The notes under the pieces were generated by a model. It saw nothing but the letters and a program-made list of their open reading frames with translations. It ran no database searches and was not told where the DNA came from. Positions 23,710 to 34,839 of a DNA stretch of 64,000 nt are shown here, piece by piece. Each line of letters begins with the position of its first letter. Within the stretch, counting starts at the first letter, position 1. The stretch covers positions 9,362,001 to 9,426,000 of the forward strand of contig CM034107.1 in assembly GCA_019914945.1 (NCBI GenBank), read 5' to 3'. This DNA is from Typha latifolia. Taxonomy: Eukaryota; Streptophyta; Magnoliopsida; Poales; Typhaceae. A program made the translations under genes and the position numbers.

Positions 23710-25655
23710 CTTATGATATTGTTGAATCAGAAAATAATAAATAATTCTCTTTGTGATCCAACCGAACTATTTATCTATGCTTCAAGTTCTAAGTTCGCTG
23801 GAATTATGCCGAATGCGATTTATTGGTAGTTGCAAATTATATTTCTCAGACATAAATAATCAATAGAACAAGGTAGTAAAAGGAAGACAATTAAGAACAT
23901 AAAGCTAGTAATTCTCCAAATTGGAATTGTGTATACAAACAGTTGATTAAGCTTTTTACCAAAACATTTCTTGACAGATAATCTAATGACATATTCTTAG
24001 TGAGAAAGGTATGTCTGTTTCTTCCTTTTTCTTTCTCTTCTCCTCCTCTAAATATGTATATCAAATGTGCATCTCTAACAGCTTTATCCTGAAACTTGTG
24101 AGTTTATAAGTTGAATATCTTTTTGTTTTACTTATATAGGTTTGTTGTAGCTGAGTTAAGTTGGATTGTTCTGCTTTTACCACCTTGTGCTTTTATGCTC
24201 TATAGTTATCATTTTTCATTGATAGAGCTTGTGGTGTTTTTACTCTCACTGGCGCAAGAGAACTGCATTTGTGGCTTTCTGGCTTAATGAGAGTTTTAAC
24301 TAATTTTATAGGACTATTTTTATTATTTTTACTTATTAAGCTTTTTTTTTTAATTTTTTGCTTATATTAGAGCATCATGGTTAGTTTGATATTTTGCTTA
24401 TATAAAAGCTTATAATCATCCCTTTTCATTGGCAATGAATATTTTAGAGAGTTTTGATATACCGAGTTTTCTGTTGGTAGATTCCAACACTCTGGTTGTT
24501 AGATTCTTTGAGTTTAGTTATGTTTCTTTTAAAATCTATGATTAAAAAGTTTGTCCTACATTATGTTGTTTAATCTAGGTAATGTCATGATGAAGTACTG
24601 ATATGTGACTTTAGAACATACTTATAGTTTGTATATCCTTTTCAGCTAACTAACTATTAAAATACTGACTTCTGTGTTCTGGTTATGAGTATTGTTCCTC
24701 TAGAAAGCTTTTGCTTCAACTGTAGGCCTGGTTGCTGGTTATGAACCTTGAATATATGTCATAGTATGTATGGCTTGCTGAAGTTTTTAAAACTCAGATA
24801 TCAATTGTTACTGTCTTCCTTAGCAGCTATGACTAAAAAAGAAAGTATTTTTATTGTTCATTTGCTTATAACCAGAATTTAAGCAATGGTTTTACTATTG
24901 CAATGGCAAGTGAAACTAGGTCAGATGTTACTTCTACTGCTATATTTACCAAGTAAATGCAAAGGAACCAAGAGTACTTACAAATTGGAGTTCTAAGCAG
25001 ATAGATGTACTTCTTTTAAATAATTCCAGAAATTTATAGGAAAAAAAGAAGAAGTTATAAATCAACAATCATTCTTTGCCATGGGACTACTCAAACTAAT
25101 AACACCTACTCGCAAACATTAAACTAAAATAAACAAAGTTTACTTCTGAATCAATTATTCGGCAAAGAGGAGAACCACCACCGATCGATGCATAACCTTC
25201 ATTCTTTGGCGCTCTAATAATATATATAAACTGTGCTTAACGGTTTTAGTTTAAATATAATTATAAGAAGGTAAAATGACACAAATGAATCTATTTCAGC
25301 TAATTTTAGGGTATATAAAAAGATACACCTAGTGTGGTAATTAGAAGAGAAAATAACACCTATATGATTAAACAATAGCTAGCACGAAAATCATATGATT
25401 CATAAGTTCCGTTTGGCGATAGCCACATGTGATGCGAGAGAAGCTTAGGATAATGTTCAATATATAAAGCATATGTTTTTAATTAATTCTTATCTCACAT
25501 GCACTCTAATAGCCATAAATATATAATTTTTGTCAAAGTAGGCTAAAATATATAAAAAAATCATCGTTTTTAACAAAATATATTGACATTACTTAAATTA
25601 AAACAAGAGTAGGATGTTATATAAAAATATGTAGAAAAAAAGAGTGAAGATTTTT
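23710..25655. other. Intergenic DNA, nothing recognised
   Basis: T-rich, intron-like DNA without an open frame or recognisable domain. It may include old repeats. Confidence 0.5.
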
Positions 25656-26236
25656 AAGAATATCTCTAATCGGATTTCAAAACTCTAAATTTAGAACTCC
25701 GTGGAGCTCTAATCTCCAAATGGAGCCCACCTCCAACACTATTTAACTTTTAGAAATGCTCCAAAAATTTAAATTCCGTCTATATCCTTTATAAATAATC
25801 TAATTAATTAAATAGAATATATAATTAGTTTTACTAATTAATTTTTAATAAAAATAATGCCATTAGAAACCTCTCATCAACATCTTTAAAATGAGTCTAA
25901 TATTAAATTATTTAAATTGTTTTAAATATTTTATTTTTATTTCGTATAATATAATTTCGATGTTTTTAATTAAAAAAATAGTAATTTAAAATTATTTCTG
26001 AAACTATTAAATATTAGTTGTATAAAGATATCACCAAAAGTTTTCTAACTATATATTTTTTATTAAAAAATAATAATATTAAAAGGACTTAATAAATAAT
26101 TTAAAATATAATATATAAAAATATATATTATATTAATTAAATAATAAATATAGAGTCCTGTCCATTAAAGTGCACAGGGCTTTAGGCTCGATAATTGGAG
26201 CCGCTGGGCTCCAAACCCTTGAAGATGCTCTAATAA
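25656..26236. mobile_element. Candidate MITE of about 0.58 kb
   Basis: The left end reads agaatatctctaatcgg and the right end, reverse-complemented, reads agagcatcttcaagggt. They share the pattern AGARYATCTYYAA, as in many plant MITEs. Inside the ends the GGAGCYC words (gtggagctc, atggagccc, ctgggctcc) are also in inverted arrangement. The middle is very AT-rich and non-coding. No target duplication was established. Confidence 0.5.
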
Positions 26237-26470
26237 CAATCCTTGATCCCTTAAATAATATTTATTTTTCTGATTAAAAAACTATTAAAATAAAGGAGAA
26301 TACTTTTCAAATTTCCTTAATTTGTTAATCTGAGGGTATCTACACTAGGAATATGTCATTATTCTCTTCTCTTCTCCTCTCTCTCTTGTAAAGTTGTAAT
26401 CTGAGGTATTAAAACGTTCCCAAAATCCCAAAACAAATCGCCACCACCATCACCATTTCCATCGGTCACC

Positions 26471-26956
26471 ATGGCATCCTCAAAAATCCCTAATTCCTTG
26501 AAGGTTCTCCTCCTCCTCCTAATCTCATCCCTTTCCTTGGTAGCCTTTTGCAAATCCCATCATCAACTCCTCATCAAATTCCCATCAGCATACCAGATCC
26601 TGAAGGAATTCGACCTGCCCGGAGGAATCCTCCCGGAGGGGGTGCAGAGCTACCTCCTCAGGAAAGACGGCACCTTCGACGTCTACCTCGACGGCAAGTG
26701 CGAGTTCAAGGTCGCAGACAAGTACCTGGTGAGGTATAAGAGGAAGATCTCAGGGATGGTGGAGGCTGGGCTGGTGAAGGACTTGGACGGGGTGAGTGTC
26801 AAGGTCTTGTTCTTGTGGGTTGGCATCAGTAAGGTTGAGCGAGCTGGAGATGAGATTAGGTTCTACGTCGGTCCGATCCCGGCGGCGTCGTTCCCGGCGT
26901 CGAGCTTGGAGGAGAGCCCGAGATGCACAAGGAGGAGGGGATATGTTGATTTTTAG
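26471..26956 (+). CDS. Secreted DUF538-family protein, single exon, 161 aa
   Basis: The reading frame is intact from ATG to stop. Residues 1-27 form a typical signal peptide (Leu-Leu-Leu-Leu-Leu-Ile core ending near Ala-Phe-Cys-Lys). The DUF538 domain follows, with the family landmarks: Leu-Lys-Glu-Phe-Asp-Leu-Pro-Gly-Gly-Ile-Leu-Pro (residues 44-55), the Phe-Asp-Val-Tyr-Leu block, the Gly-Lys-Cys-Glu-Phe block and a C-terminal Val-Gly-Pro-Ile-Pro-Ala-Ala-Ser-Phe-Pro. DUF538 proteins are small plant proteins, some stress-induced, whose biochemical role is not settled. The gene is GC-richer than its flanks, as in many monocot genes. The ATG context (gtcaccATGgc) is strong. No clear TATA box was found. 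Confidence 0.9.
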   Translation: MASSKIPNSLKVLLLLLISSLSLVAFCKSHHQLLIKFPSAYQILKEFDLPGGILPEGVQSYLLRKDGTFDVYLDGKCEFKVADKYLVRYKRKISGMVEAGLVKDLDGVSVKVLFLWVGISKVERAGDEIRFYVGPIPAASFPASSLEESPRCTRRRGYVDF

Positions 26957-27235
26957 CAAATTGAGTACACATATTGTTTGGTTTGAGATTAATCCACGAA
27001 CTCAGTTTTATTTTTTAGTCTTAATTTTTTAGTAAATAAATTTAATTAGATATAAAAAAATATATATATTTAGTTACTGAAACTAGTTTAGTAAATCAGT
27101 TCAAAAAAAGTCCCTCAGCTCAAAGTATATTACTGTAGTGTGTGTGTGTTTTTTTTAATCCAAAACTCAGTTTATTATTCGGTATTATGCTTGTATCTTC
27201 GAGTTATAGAATTTAATATATTTTTTTGTTATGCT
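26957..27235. other. 3' flank of the DUF538 gene
   Basis: AT-rich sequence including a short TG run (27139-27150). It probably contains the 3' UTR, and beyond it the T-rich end (27215-27240) that may be the poly(A) tail of the minus-strand LINE. Confidence 0.4.
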
Positions 27236-27390
27236 TTTTTAAGAAATAAAGGCAAATCTATTAATCAACTTCTCCGGTTATGATAAACATCACTCACATC
27301 AGCAGTCAAAATAGATATGAGCAAGGGGCATAAGAACCCTCCCAAGTACAGTTAAGACATATTCCTACCATAGTTTGCGAGCCAATCAGT

Positions 27391-28369
27391 TTATTGATTT
27401 GCCCTCGTGGTAGATATGATATAAAAATAGAAAGAAAAAGTAGATAAAAGATACATGTAATCATCTATGATAGCAACGGACGCCCAAAGAGCCGGGTGGA
27501 GACCTTTCAAAATGTTAACAAGGAGCAGCGAGTTGATTTCAATAATGAGGTGCGTGATTAGACGGTAATTAAGATAGCGAAGAGCCTCACGAAGTCCGAT
27601 CACTTCAATAGCCAAAGTTGAGTGAATGATGCCATACCGATAGCCTGCACAGATCGGGAAACCTAGTGAGGAGTGCAAGACAAAGCCCTCCAAACTAGTT
27701 TCGCTGGGGCCCGAAAAGGAGCTATTGATGTTGAGTTTGAGAAAGTCTAGGGGAGGTGGCTCCCACCGGATGAGGCATGGAGGGGTGGGTGGCTCAGAAG
27801 GCCTTTTGCACAGCGTGTCATAGTATTCATATGCAAGCGCTAGTGTTCGTTCTCATGTGATATGAGTGCTTTCACGGGCGGAGTTAAAAAGGATATTATT
27901 ATGATGCTTCCATATATTCTAGAACATTACACTGATGACCGTCGGCAGGACAGCTCGCGAGCTCTTAGGTAGCAAGCTAAACTCAAGGAGCCAGAAGCCA
28001 TCGGCCCAAGTCAGGTCCAGTGGCCCAATGGGTCATAGAGCTCCGAGTTCAGCCCACATGGCCTAAGAGAATGAGCATCTAAATAGGAGGTGAGCAATGG
28101 TTTCCTCCTTCGTATCACATATAAGGAAACTCCTATCGGAACACATATGAGGAAACTCCTATCGGAACCCAATCCCAGCCTGGCCAGATTTGGCCTAGTT
28201 GGGAGTCAATTTCAACATCATTTATATAAGAACATTTTGACCTTAGGAGCCACAAAATAGACCATCTCTTCCATTTCTCAAGAAGGGTTTCCTCTAAGAG
28301 CCGGATGAAGTGGTGAGTTGATTTAGCCGGGCCCGGCCAGAAGGATGGGGGACCCATATCCAATAATCA
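27391..28369 (-). pseudogene. LINE ORF2 3' part: zf-RVT and RNase H
   Basis: Right after the insertion the minus strand gives Trp-Val-Pro-His-Pro-Ser-Gly near 28355, the usual start of the zf-RVT region. A Glu-Glu-Thr-Ile-Ala-His-Leu-Leu-Phe-Arg-Cys block follows near 28100-28065. The open segment 27693-27391 gives RNase H landmarks (Ala-Ile-Glu-Val-Ile-Gly-Leu-Arg-Glu-Ala-Leu and Glu-Ile-Asn-Ser-Leu-Leu-Leu-Val-Asn). Confidence 0.75.
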
Positions 28370-28408
28370 TGTAATAACCCAACCTTAATAAATTTTTTTT
28401 AAAGTTTT

Positions 28409-28443
28409 GCATGGGCACGACGTGGCTGGCCTCGTGCCCATGC
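28409..28443. repeat. Palindrome of tandem unit 1
   Basis: Arms GCATGGGCACGA and TCGTGCCCATGC around a shortened GGCTGGCC centre; this unit lacks the longer inner palindrome of the others. Confidence 0.9.
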
Positions 28444-28780
28444 AACTGGGCATTGCGTAGGGGTGCCACACACCTCCTAGTGTGGCTGCAACCAACCGGC
28501 TGCGGCCAGCTGGCCGCGGCGGGCCCAGCGCCGTCGCAGCCACCGCCAAACCCCCCACCGCCTCTCTTTCTCCCGCTACATCTCTCTCTCTCTCTCTCTC
28601 TCTCTGAGGCCGGCCTATCGCCACCGTCGCTGCCACCTCCGCGAGCTTCGGTGAGCTTCTTTCTCTCCCTCTCCCTCTCTCTCTCTCTTCTTCTTCTTCT
28701 TCTTCTTCTTCTTCTTCTTCTTTCTTTCTTTTTTTTCTCTTCTTCCTCAGCTTCTTCTCCTTCTAAAAATTTTAAGTTTT

Positions 28781-28830
28781 GCATGGGCACGACGTGGCCA
28801 GCCACAGTGTGGCCGACCTCGTGCCCATGC
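28781..28830. repeat. Palindrome of tandem unit 2
   Basis: Outer arms as in unit 1; the inner part GGCCAGCCACAGTGTGGCCGACC is an imperfect palindrome. Confidence 0.9.
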
Positions 28831-28965
28831 AGCTGGGCATTGCGTGGGAGTGCCACGCACCCCCTAGTGTGGCCGCAACCAACCAGCTGCGACCAGCTGG
28901 CCGCGGCGGGCCCAGCGCCGTCGCAGCCACCGCCAAACCCCCCACCGCCTCTCTTTCTCCCGCTA

Positions 28966-28969
<4 letters not shown>

Positions 28970-29029
<60 letters not shown>
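28970..29029. repeat. (CT)n microsatellite, one of several in the tandem units
   Basis: Uninterrupted CT run of about 60 nt. Comparable runs lie at 29420-29466, 29822-29884, 30258-30282 and 30341-30392. CTT runs lie at 28688-28722, 29131-29168 and 30517-30578. Confidence 0.95.
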
Positions 29030-29034
<5 letters not shown>

Positions 29035-29097
29035 GGCCGGCCTATCGCCACCGTCGCCGCCACCTCCGCGAGCTTCGGTGAGCTTCTTTCTCTCCCT

Positions 29098-29129
<32 letters not shown>

Positions 29130-29229
29130 CTTCTTCTTCTTCTTCTTCTTCTTCTTCTTCTTCTTCTTTCTTTCTTTCTTTTTTTCTCTTCTTCCTCAGC
29201 TTCTTCTCCTTCTAAAAATTTTAAGTTTT

Positions 29230-29279
29230 GCATGGGCACGACGTGGCCGGCCACAGTGTGGCCGGCCTCGTGCCCATGC
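29230..29279. repeat. Palindrome of tandem unit 3, the most perfect
   Basis: Outer arms GCATGGGCACGA/TCGTGCCCATGC and inner arms GGCCGGCCACA/TGTGGCCGGCC give an almost continuous hairpin of about 23 bp per arm. Confidence 0.9.
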
Positions 29280-29416
29280 AGCTGGGAATTGCGTGGCGGT
29301 GCCACACACCCCCTAGTGTGGCCGCAACCAACCGGCTGCTGCGGCGGGCCGCGGGCGGCCCAAGGGCCGGTGTTGCCCACCGCCAAACCCCCCCACCGCC
29401 TCTCTTTCTCCCGCTA

Positions 29417-29471
<55 letters not shown>

Positions 29472-29633
29472 GGCCGGCCTATCGCCACCGTTGCTGCCAC
29501 CTCCGCGAGCTTCGGTGAGCTTCTTTCTCTCCCTCTCCCTCTCTCTCTCTCTCTTCTTCTTCTTCTTCTTCTTCTTTCTTTCTTTTTTTCTCTTCTTCCT
29601 CAGCTTCTTCTCCTTCTAAAAATTTTAAGTTTT

Positions 29634-29683
29634 GCATGGGCACGACGTGGCCAGCCATAGTGTGGCCGGCCTCGTGCCCATGC
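29634..29683. repeat. Palindrome of tandem unit 4
   Basis: Same outer arms; the inner left arm is changed to GGCCAGCCATA. Confidence 0.9.
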
Positions 29684-29818
29684 AGCTGGGCATTGCGTGG
29701 GAGTGCCACGCACCCCCTAGTGTGGCCGCAACCAACCAGCTGCGACCAGCTGGCCGCGGCGGGCCCAGCGCCGTCGCAGCCACCGCCAAACCCCCCACCG
29801 CCTCTCTTTCTCCCGCTA

Positions 29819-29889
<71 letters not shown>

Positions 29890-30070
29890 GGCCGGCCTAT
29901 CGCCACCGTCGCCGCCACCTCCGTGAGCTTCGGTGAGCTTCTTTCTCTCCCTCTCCCTCTCCCTCTCCCTCTCCCTCTCTCTCTTTCTTCTTCTTCTTCT
30001 TCTTCTTTCTTTCTTTCTTTTTTTTTCTCTTCTTCCTCAGCTTCTTCTCCTTCTAAAAATTTTAAGTTTT

Positions 30071-30120
30071 GCATGGGCACGACGTGGCCGGCCACACTGT
30101 GGCCGGCCTCGTGCCCATCC
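30071..30120. repeat. Palindrome of tandem unit 5
   Basis: Inner arms GGCCGGCCACA and TGTGGCCGGCC are kept; the outer right arm ends CCATCC instead of CCATGC. Confidence 0.9.
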
Positions 30121-30336
30121 AGCTGGGCATTGAGTGGGGGTGCCACGCACCCCCTAGTGTGGCCGCAACCAACCGGCTGCGGCCAGCTGGCCGCGGCGGG
30201 CCCAGCGCCGTCGCAGCCACCGCCAAACCCCCCATCGCCTCTCTTTCTCCCGCTACATCTCTCTCTCTCTCTCTCTCTCTCGCTGAGGCCGGCCTATCAC
30301 CGCCGTCGCCGCCACCTCCGCGAGCTTCGGTGAGCT

Positions 30337-30395
<59 letters not shown>

Positions 30396-31714
30396 CACAC
30401 CCGAGCTCGGGCCCGTCGGAACCGAGCCGCCGGCGAGAGGTCAGCCGCTGGCTGGCCAGCAACGGCCGGTGCCCTCCCCGCCGACCCGGTTCCGTAGTCC
30501 CCTCCTCTTCTCTCTCTTCTTCTTCTTCTTCTTCTTCTTCTTCTTCTTCTTCTTCTTCTTCTTCTTCTTCTTCTTCTTTCTTTCTTTCTTTTTTCTCTTC
30601 TTCCTCAGCTTCTTCTCCTTCTCTTTTTGCACAATGCTGGGCCGAGCTTAGCGCTGATGACAGTGTTTTATTTATTTATTTATTGGTGTTATTTATTTAG
30701 GTTTTCCTTCTTAATTAATGCAAATAGATTATTTAGACATTAACTATTTTATTAATATTATATATATTTCAATATAATTATTATTAACTATTATTTGTAT
30801 GATTAATGATTATTTAGGTATAAATATAGGTAATACTTATATTTATTATTTATATCCCTATTAGAGTAATATATAGATTTGTAAATTTTAATTATCAAAT
30901 TTATATACTATTATCCTTAGATATTTATTTATTATTTTATAAAGTAATGACTATATAGTTTCTAATTAATCAAGATATAATTATAATTAGGCTTTTATCT
31001 ATATTTATAGTTTTATTTTTAAAATCTAGCGAGTTATAAAAATAAGTAGAAATTCTAAAATCTAATAAATCATCATATTTTACTCGAACGGATTATAATG
31101 GGATAAACAACTAACTTTATGTTACTTAAACATTTTCAGATCCCGGACCCCTTATTTGAGACCCCGTGGACCTTGCTAACGATGAGTGTCACTCGGTTAA
31201 TTGACGGACGTGAGAGATGCGTGGTTTGTATCTTCTGATCAGACGGTGAGTAGTCTTATCCCCTAGATCCCTTTCTTAAATTAGGTTATATTATATATTA
31301 TGTACATGCATGTATTGGCCTCAAGCATGACTATATGACTTTATATAGAGATGATTTTAATCAAGCATATTTTATCTTGCATTTGATTAGGCTGATCTGG
31401 GATATGAGTACATTGGTGATATATAGAGATGATTGGAGATGATTATACTGTTATGGTTTTATATCGGGATAATCTCTATCATAAGTATGCATGTGATAGA
31501 CTACCAGGAGTATGCATGTGTTAGATATATGGTTGGAGTCGGTATTGCATCATTTTTCTCTTGGCTTCTTCACCACCTAAATTCCTAAGTTGCATGATTT
31601 GTTACAGTACTGGATATATGCATATGATCTATCATGTATAGGAAATCATGACAATAGTTATGTATATGATGTGATGTGATGATTGGAACGGTATCTGGTC
31701 CGGATTGGTACTAG

Positions 31715-31915
31715 ACATACTCTTAGCGTATGGCAGAGTATGGTGATGGAAGATGGTTGTACTCTTAGTGTATGACAGGATACAACTATCATTGATATAC
31801 CCTTAACGTATGGTAGGGTATGATTACTTTCTTTTGAGATACCTTTAGCGTATGGCAGGGTATGATTTATCTACAGAGATATTTTTAGCGTATGACAGGG
31901 TATGCTTTGAGCTTG
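31715..31915. repeat. Short tandem repeat, five copies of about 36-45 bp
   Basis: Core ATAYYYTTARCGTATGRCAGGG followed by TATG recurs at about 31717, 31758, 31795, 31836 and 31882 with variable spacers. It lies in the AT-rich right half of the 4.5-kb element. Confidence 0.8.
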
Positions 31916-32858
31916 TGACATGATGTGTATCGAGTTTGGGGCTGGGTACCGTAGTCCAGCATGGTGGATGATATTCAGAGTTGAGATAGATGATTGTGAT
32001 AGTGAGAGATCTGTGGATTATATCTGGCTCTGACATATACGATTATCTAGTGGTTGACATGCATCATGCATCATCATTGATGTGACTAGTATTATTGGAT
32101 CATTATTGTTATACATGATATGGTGTTATATTTAGTGATGTTATATGGTAATTTCATCATGTTATATATTTTCGGTTGAGGATATAATATGGTCATTCAT
32201 GAGAATTGATTTTATTCATATATAAGTTGTTGAGGATACATATATACATGTTCATACATAGCATCATACTACTTTCGATTCATATTATTCCAGTACATGA
32301 TTTACTTTCTGTTTGGCTTCACTAATTCAGGATAAGGTCTATTCACTGAGTCTTTTGGTCATGACTCTCTTTTTATTTCTTTTCTAACTCACAGATATTA
32401 TAATACGTGATAGCGACTTGAGATATCCTGATAAGATATTTTAAAGCAAGAATGAGGTGACCTATAAACGTGAAGCAGTATAGAAGATAGTTTAACAAGA
32501 CATTAAGTTGTATCGTTTGTTATATTTGTACCTTATTATATCAGATGATGATTTGTATAGTATATGTCAGATTATAAAGCACTCGTGTATCAGTTGTTTA
32601 GTTGTATCTTGATGGTTTGTTGTGGTCTGTGTGGGTCCTACCAGATTAGGTAGTGGTTTCAAGTATATTATTGTGGACTTGGATATTCAGATATTAACAA
32701 GTTTATTTGGTTGATTAATATAATTTATTTGGTGTTGAATTATGTGAGTATGCATATATTAATAGGTATTATTTGATGATGTCATGATTACATATGCATA
32801 GGAGTGTATCTGTGGGCGCGTGGGCGTGCACGTGCTTGTGCCGGGCAGGGGCGTTACA

Positions 32859-33310
32859 AATCCTCCCCACATCTTAAAGGGAATATTAATATTGAGAATT
32901 TTTTTATGTAGCACAGGTCCAAAGTGTTGGGTAAGAAGATCCTCATTCCAAACCATGGAACAGATAATGTCGGAAACATACCTCCGCATAGCCAGCAAGC
33001 GAGTATTGAGAAAAGTAGGCCGGGTTGAATGCCGTGGATTTCCCATCCCGAATAACTTTTTGGAATCCACCCTGAGTGTGGATTAGGCTAGTCGTAATGA
33101 GTTTCCAAATGTCGGCCGAGTTCCAGACATGGTTCTTCTTCCATGGGTGAGGGGTGCCATACTTGGCCTGAACTAGCCTGACCCACAAGGAGTCATCTGA
33201 ATTGAGAAGAGCTAGGATTATCTTGGTCATAAGGGCAAGGCGAGCTATTCTAAGCTTTCTGACCGCAAGGCCACCCTCTACCTTGGGGAGTGTACCTTGT
33301 CCCAAACAAT
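32859..33310 (-). pseudogene. LINE ORF2 connection region downstream of reverse transcriptase
   Basis: The minus-strand frames at 33305-32943 and 33070-32860 give Glu-Gly-Gly-Leu-Ala-Val-Arg-Lys-Leu, then Leu-Leu-Asn-Ser-Asp-Asp-Ser-Leu-Trp-Val-Arg-Leu-Val-Gln-Ala-Lys-Tyr-Gly, typical of the plant LINE segment after the RT. The frame is cut by the insertion at 32858. Confidence 0.75.
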
Positions 33311-33399
33311 GAGGTGAAGTCCTCTGCGGCCATCGCCCTTATCCCAAAGAAATTTCCTAGCAAATTTATCGATACGGTCAACAACCGTTAGCGAAGTCC

Positions 33400-34500
33400 A
33401 AGACGAGGACATGAGGTGAACAAGGATAGAGTTAATCACCAAGTTAATGAGCGTGAGACGCCCGACCTAATTTAAGTTGGCCTGTTTCCACCCAGCCAAC
33501 CGTTGATCAATACAAGCAAGCAAGGCCTTATGATCACGGATAAGCTGGCGGACGTGGGAGATTTGGGCCCCGAGGTACTTAAAAGGATAAGTGCTCATGA
33601 GAATCGTAAGAATATCAAGCAACTTGGTAGAAGTGTCCGAATCAATGTTTGGAGGGTGATCGACTTCCGATTTAGCTATGTTAATTTTGAGATTAGTTAG
33701 CAATTCATATTTTTTGAAGATATCCATGAGCGAGGTGCATGAGCAAGTATCAGCTCTAATAGTAATCATGAGATCTTCAACATACATGACATGACTAATC
33801 ATAAAGTTACCAAGCTTAAAAGGATAGATTTTGCCGCAATCAACAACCTCATTAATTAAAGCAGTAAGGACATGAGTAACCATAATAAACAAATATGGGG
33901 AGATAGGATCCCCTTGCCGAATACTCTTGTGGCCTATGAACCACTAGAACGGGGACCCCTTAATCATAGCCGCAAAAAAGAACGAGGACAGACATCCTTT
34001 GATTCAATTAATGAATTTAGACAAAAAATTCATAAAAGTAAGAGCATTCAAAATAGCATTCCAGAAAATTCTATCATAAACCTTCCCGAAATCAAATTTG
34101 ATCACAAGGTACTTAGTCATATTAGAATGCTTGTTCATCAAGTGAATAATTTCCTATGCCAGGAAAATATTGTCATGAAGATGTCTATCTGCCATGAAGG
34201 TGGACTGCTAAGAGGTAATGATCTCAGGAAGATAACATTTTATCTTGTTAGCCATGACTTTAGCAAGGATGCAATAGACCACATTACAGAGGGAGATCGA
34301 CCAAAAATCCGCCACCCGAGCGGGGTTAGGCTATTTCAGAATGAACGTAATGAAGGTTTGCCCCCAACTTGGGGGAAGAGACTCAGACTGATGAAAATTT
34401 GAAAAAGCTGAAATAAGATCCGTCCACCACACTCCAAAAAATACAAAAAAACTCAATGTGAAAACTGTCCGAACCAGGAGCCTTACCCGTCAGTATAGAG
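33400..34500 (-). pseudogene. LINE reverse transcriptase with a mutated catalytic box
   Basis: The minus strand gives Ile-Arg-Gln-Gly-Asp-Pro-Ile-Ser-Pro-Tyr-Leu-Phe at 33930-33890. The open frame 33892-33467 contains the catalytic site as Tyr-Val-Glu-Asp where LINEs have Phe/Tyr-Ala-Asp-Asp, followed by Leu-Lys-Ile-Asn-Ile-Ala-Lys-Ser and Tyr-Leu-Gly-Ala. Earlier RT motifs lie in 34500-33930 with stops between them. The Asp-to-Glu change alone would be expected to abolish activity. Confidence 0.8.
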
Positions 34501-34839
34501 TTAACAACTAATCTCACCTCATCAGTCCCAAAAGGCTTGAGGATTTCATCATAGTAGTCTGGATTCAGGGCGGGAAATGGAGGCCAAGATAGATGGGTAT
34601 GACTAGGGTTACTAGAGGTTTTCGGGGACTAGAGATTAAAATAATGCTTCACAAAGGCTTTGGTTATAAGAGAACTGTCCGAAATAGAAGTATGATTGTT
34701 GAGCTCTAAGATTTTAAACAAATTTATTTGAGCACGAATTTTGGCCGAGAGTTGAAAGAAATGAGTTTAGAATCACTATCTTTAATCCAACTAACCCTGG
34801 CTTTGCTCTGCCACTTGAGACTGATTTGCCTAAGGACAG

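Larger units (their letters stand above)
28405..30650. repeat. Five tandem units (about 370-590 bp) of hairpin + GC-rich block + (CT)n + (CTT)n
   Basis: Units start at GCATGGGCACGA: 28409, 28781, 29230, 29634 and 30071. Spacing is 372, 449, 404 and 437 nt, the difference coming mainly from microsatellite length. Each unit has: a 35-50-bp palindrome; a GC-rich block with ctagtgtggccgcaaccaac; (CT)n; gaggccggcctatc and a gccacctccgcgagcttcgg block; then a second CT/CTT tract; then ttcctcagcttcttctcctt and aaaaattttaag. The last unit diverges after its second CT tract (30392-30500). Open frames here are low-complexity Ser-Leu or Arg-Glu products and are not genes. Confidence 0.9.
28370..32858. 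mobile_element. 4.5-kb element with TGTAA..TTACA ends: large solo LTR or non-autonomous retroelement, carrying hairpin/CT tandem units
   Basis: It interrupts the minus-strand LINE between its RT connection and its zf-RVT region. The left end is TGTAATAACCC and the right end GGGGCGTTACA, an imperfect inverted match (TGTAAYRCCC type). Flanking 5-mers AATCA and AATCC look like a target duplication with one mismatch. The left 2.3 kb is a tandem array of CT-rich units (28405-30650). The right 2.2 kb is AT-rich, with a short tandem repeat at 31715-31915. No coding domain was found. Length, ends and 5-bp duplication fit a very long solo LTR; a non-autonomous element of another kind is possible. Confidence 0.6.

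Noticed and set aside
28323..30651. Many long open frames on both strands (Ser-Leu, Arg-Glu, Lys-rich and Phe-rich products)
   Set aside because: They follow CT/GA and CTT microsatellites in all frames and have no domain; they are products of simple repeats.
33872..34402. 176-codon plus-strand frame
   Set aside because: It is antisense to the minus-strand LINE reverse transcriptase, which explains the open frame.
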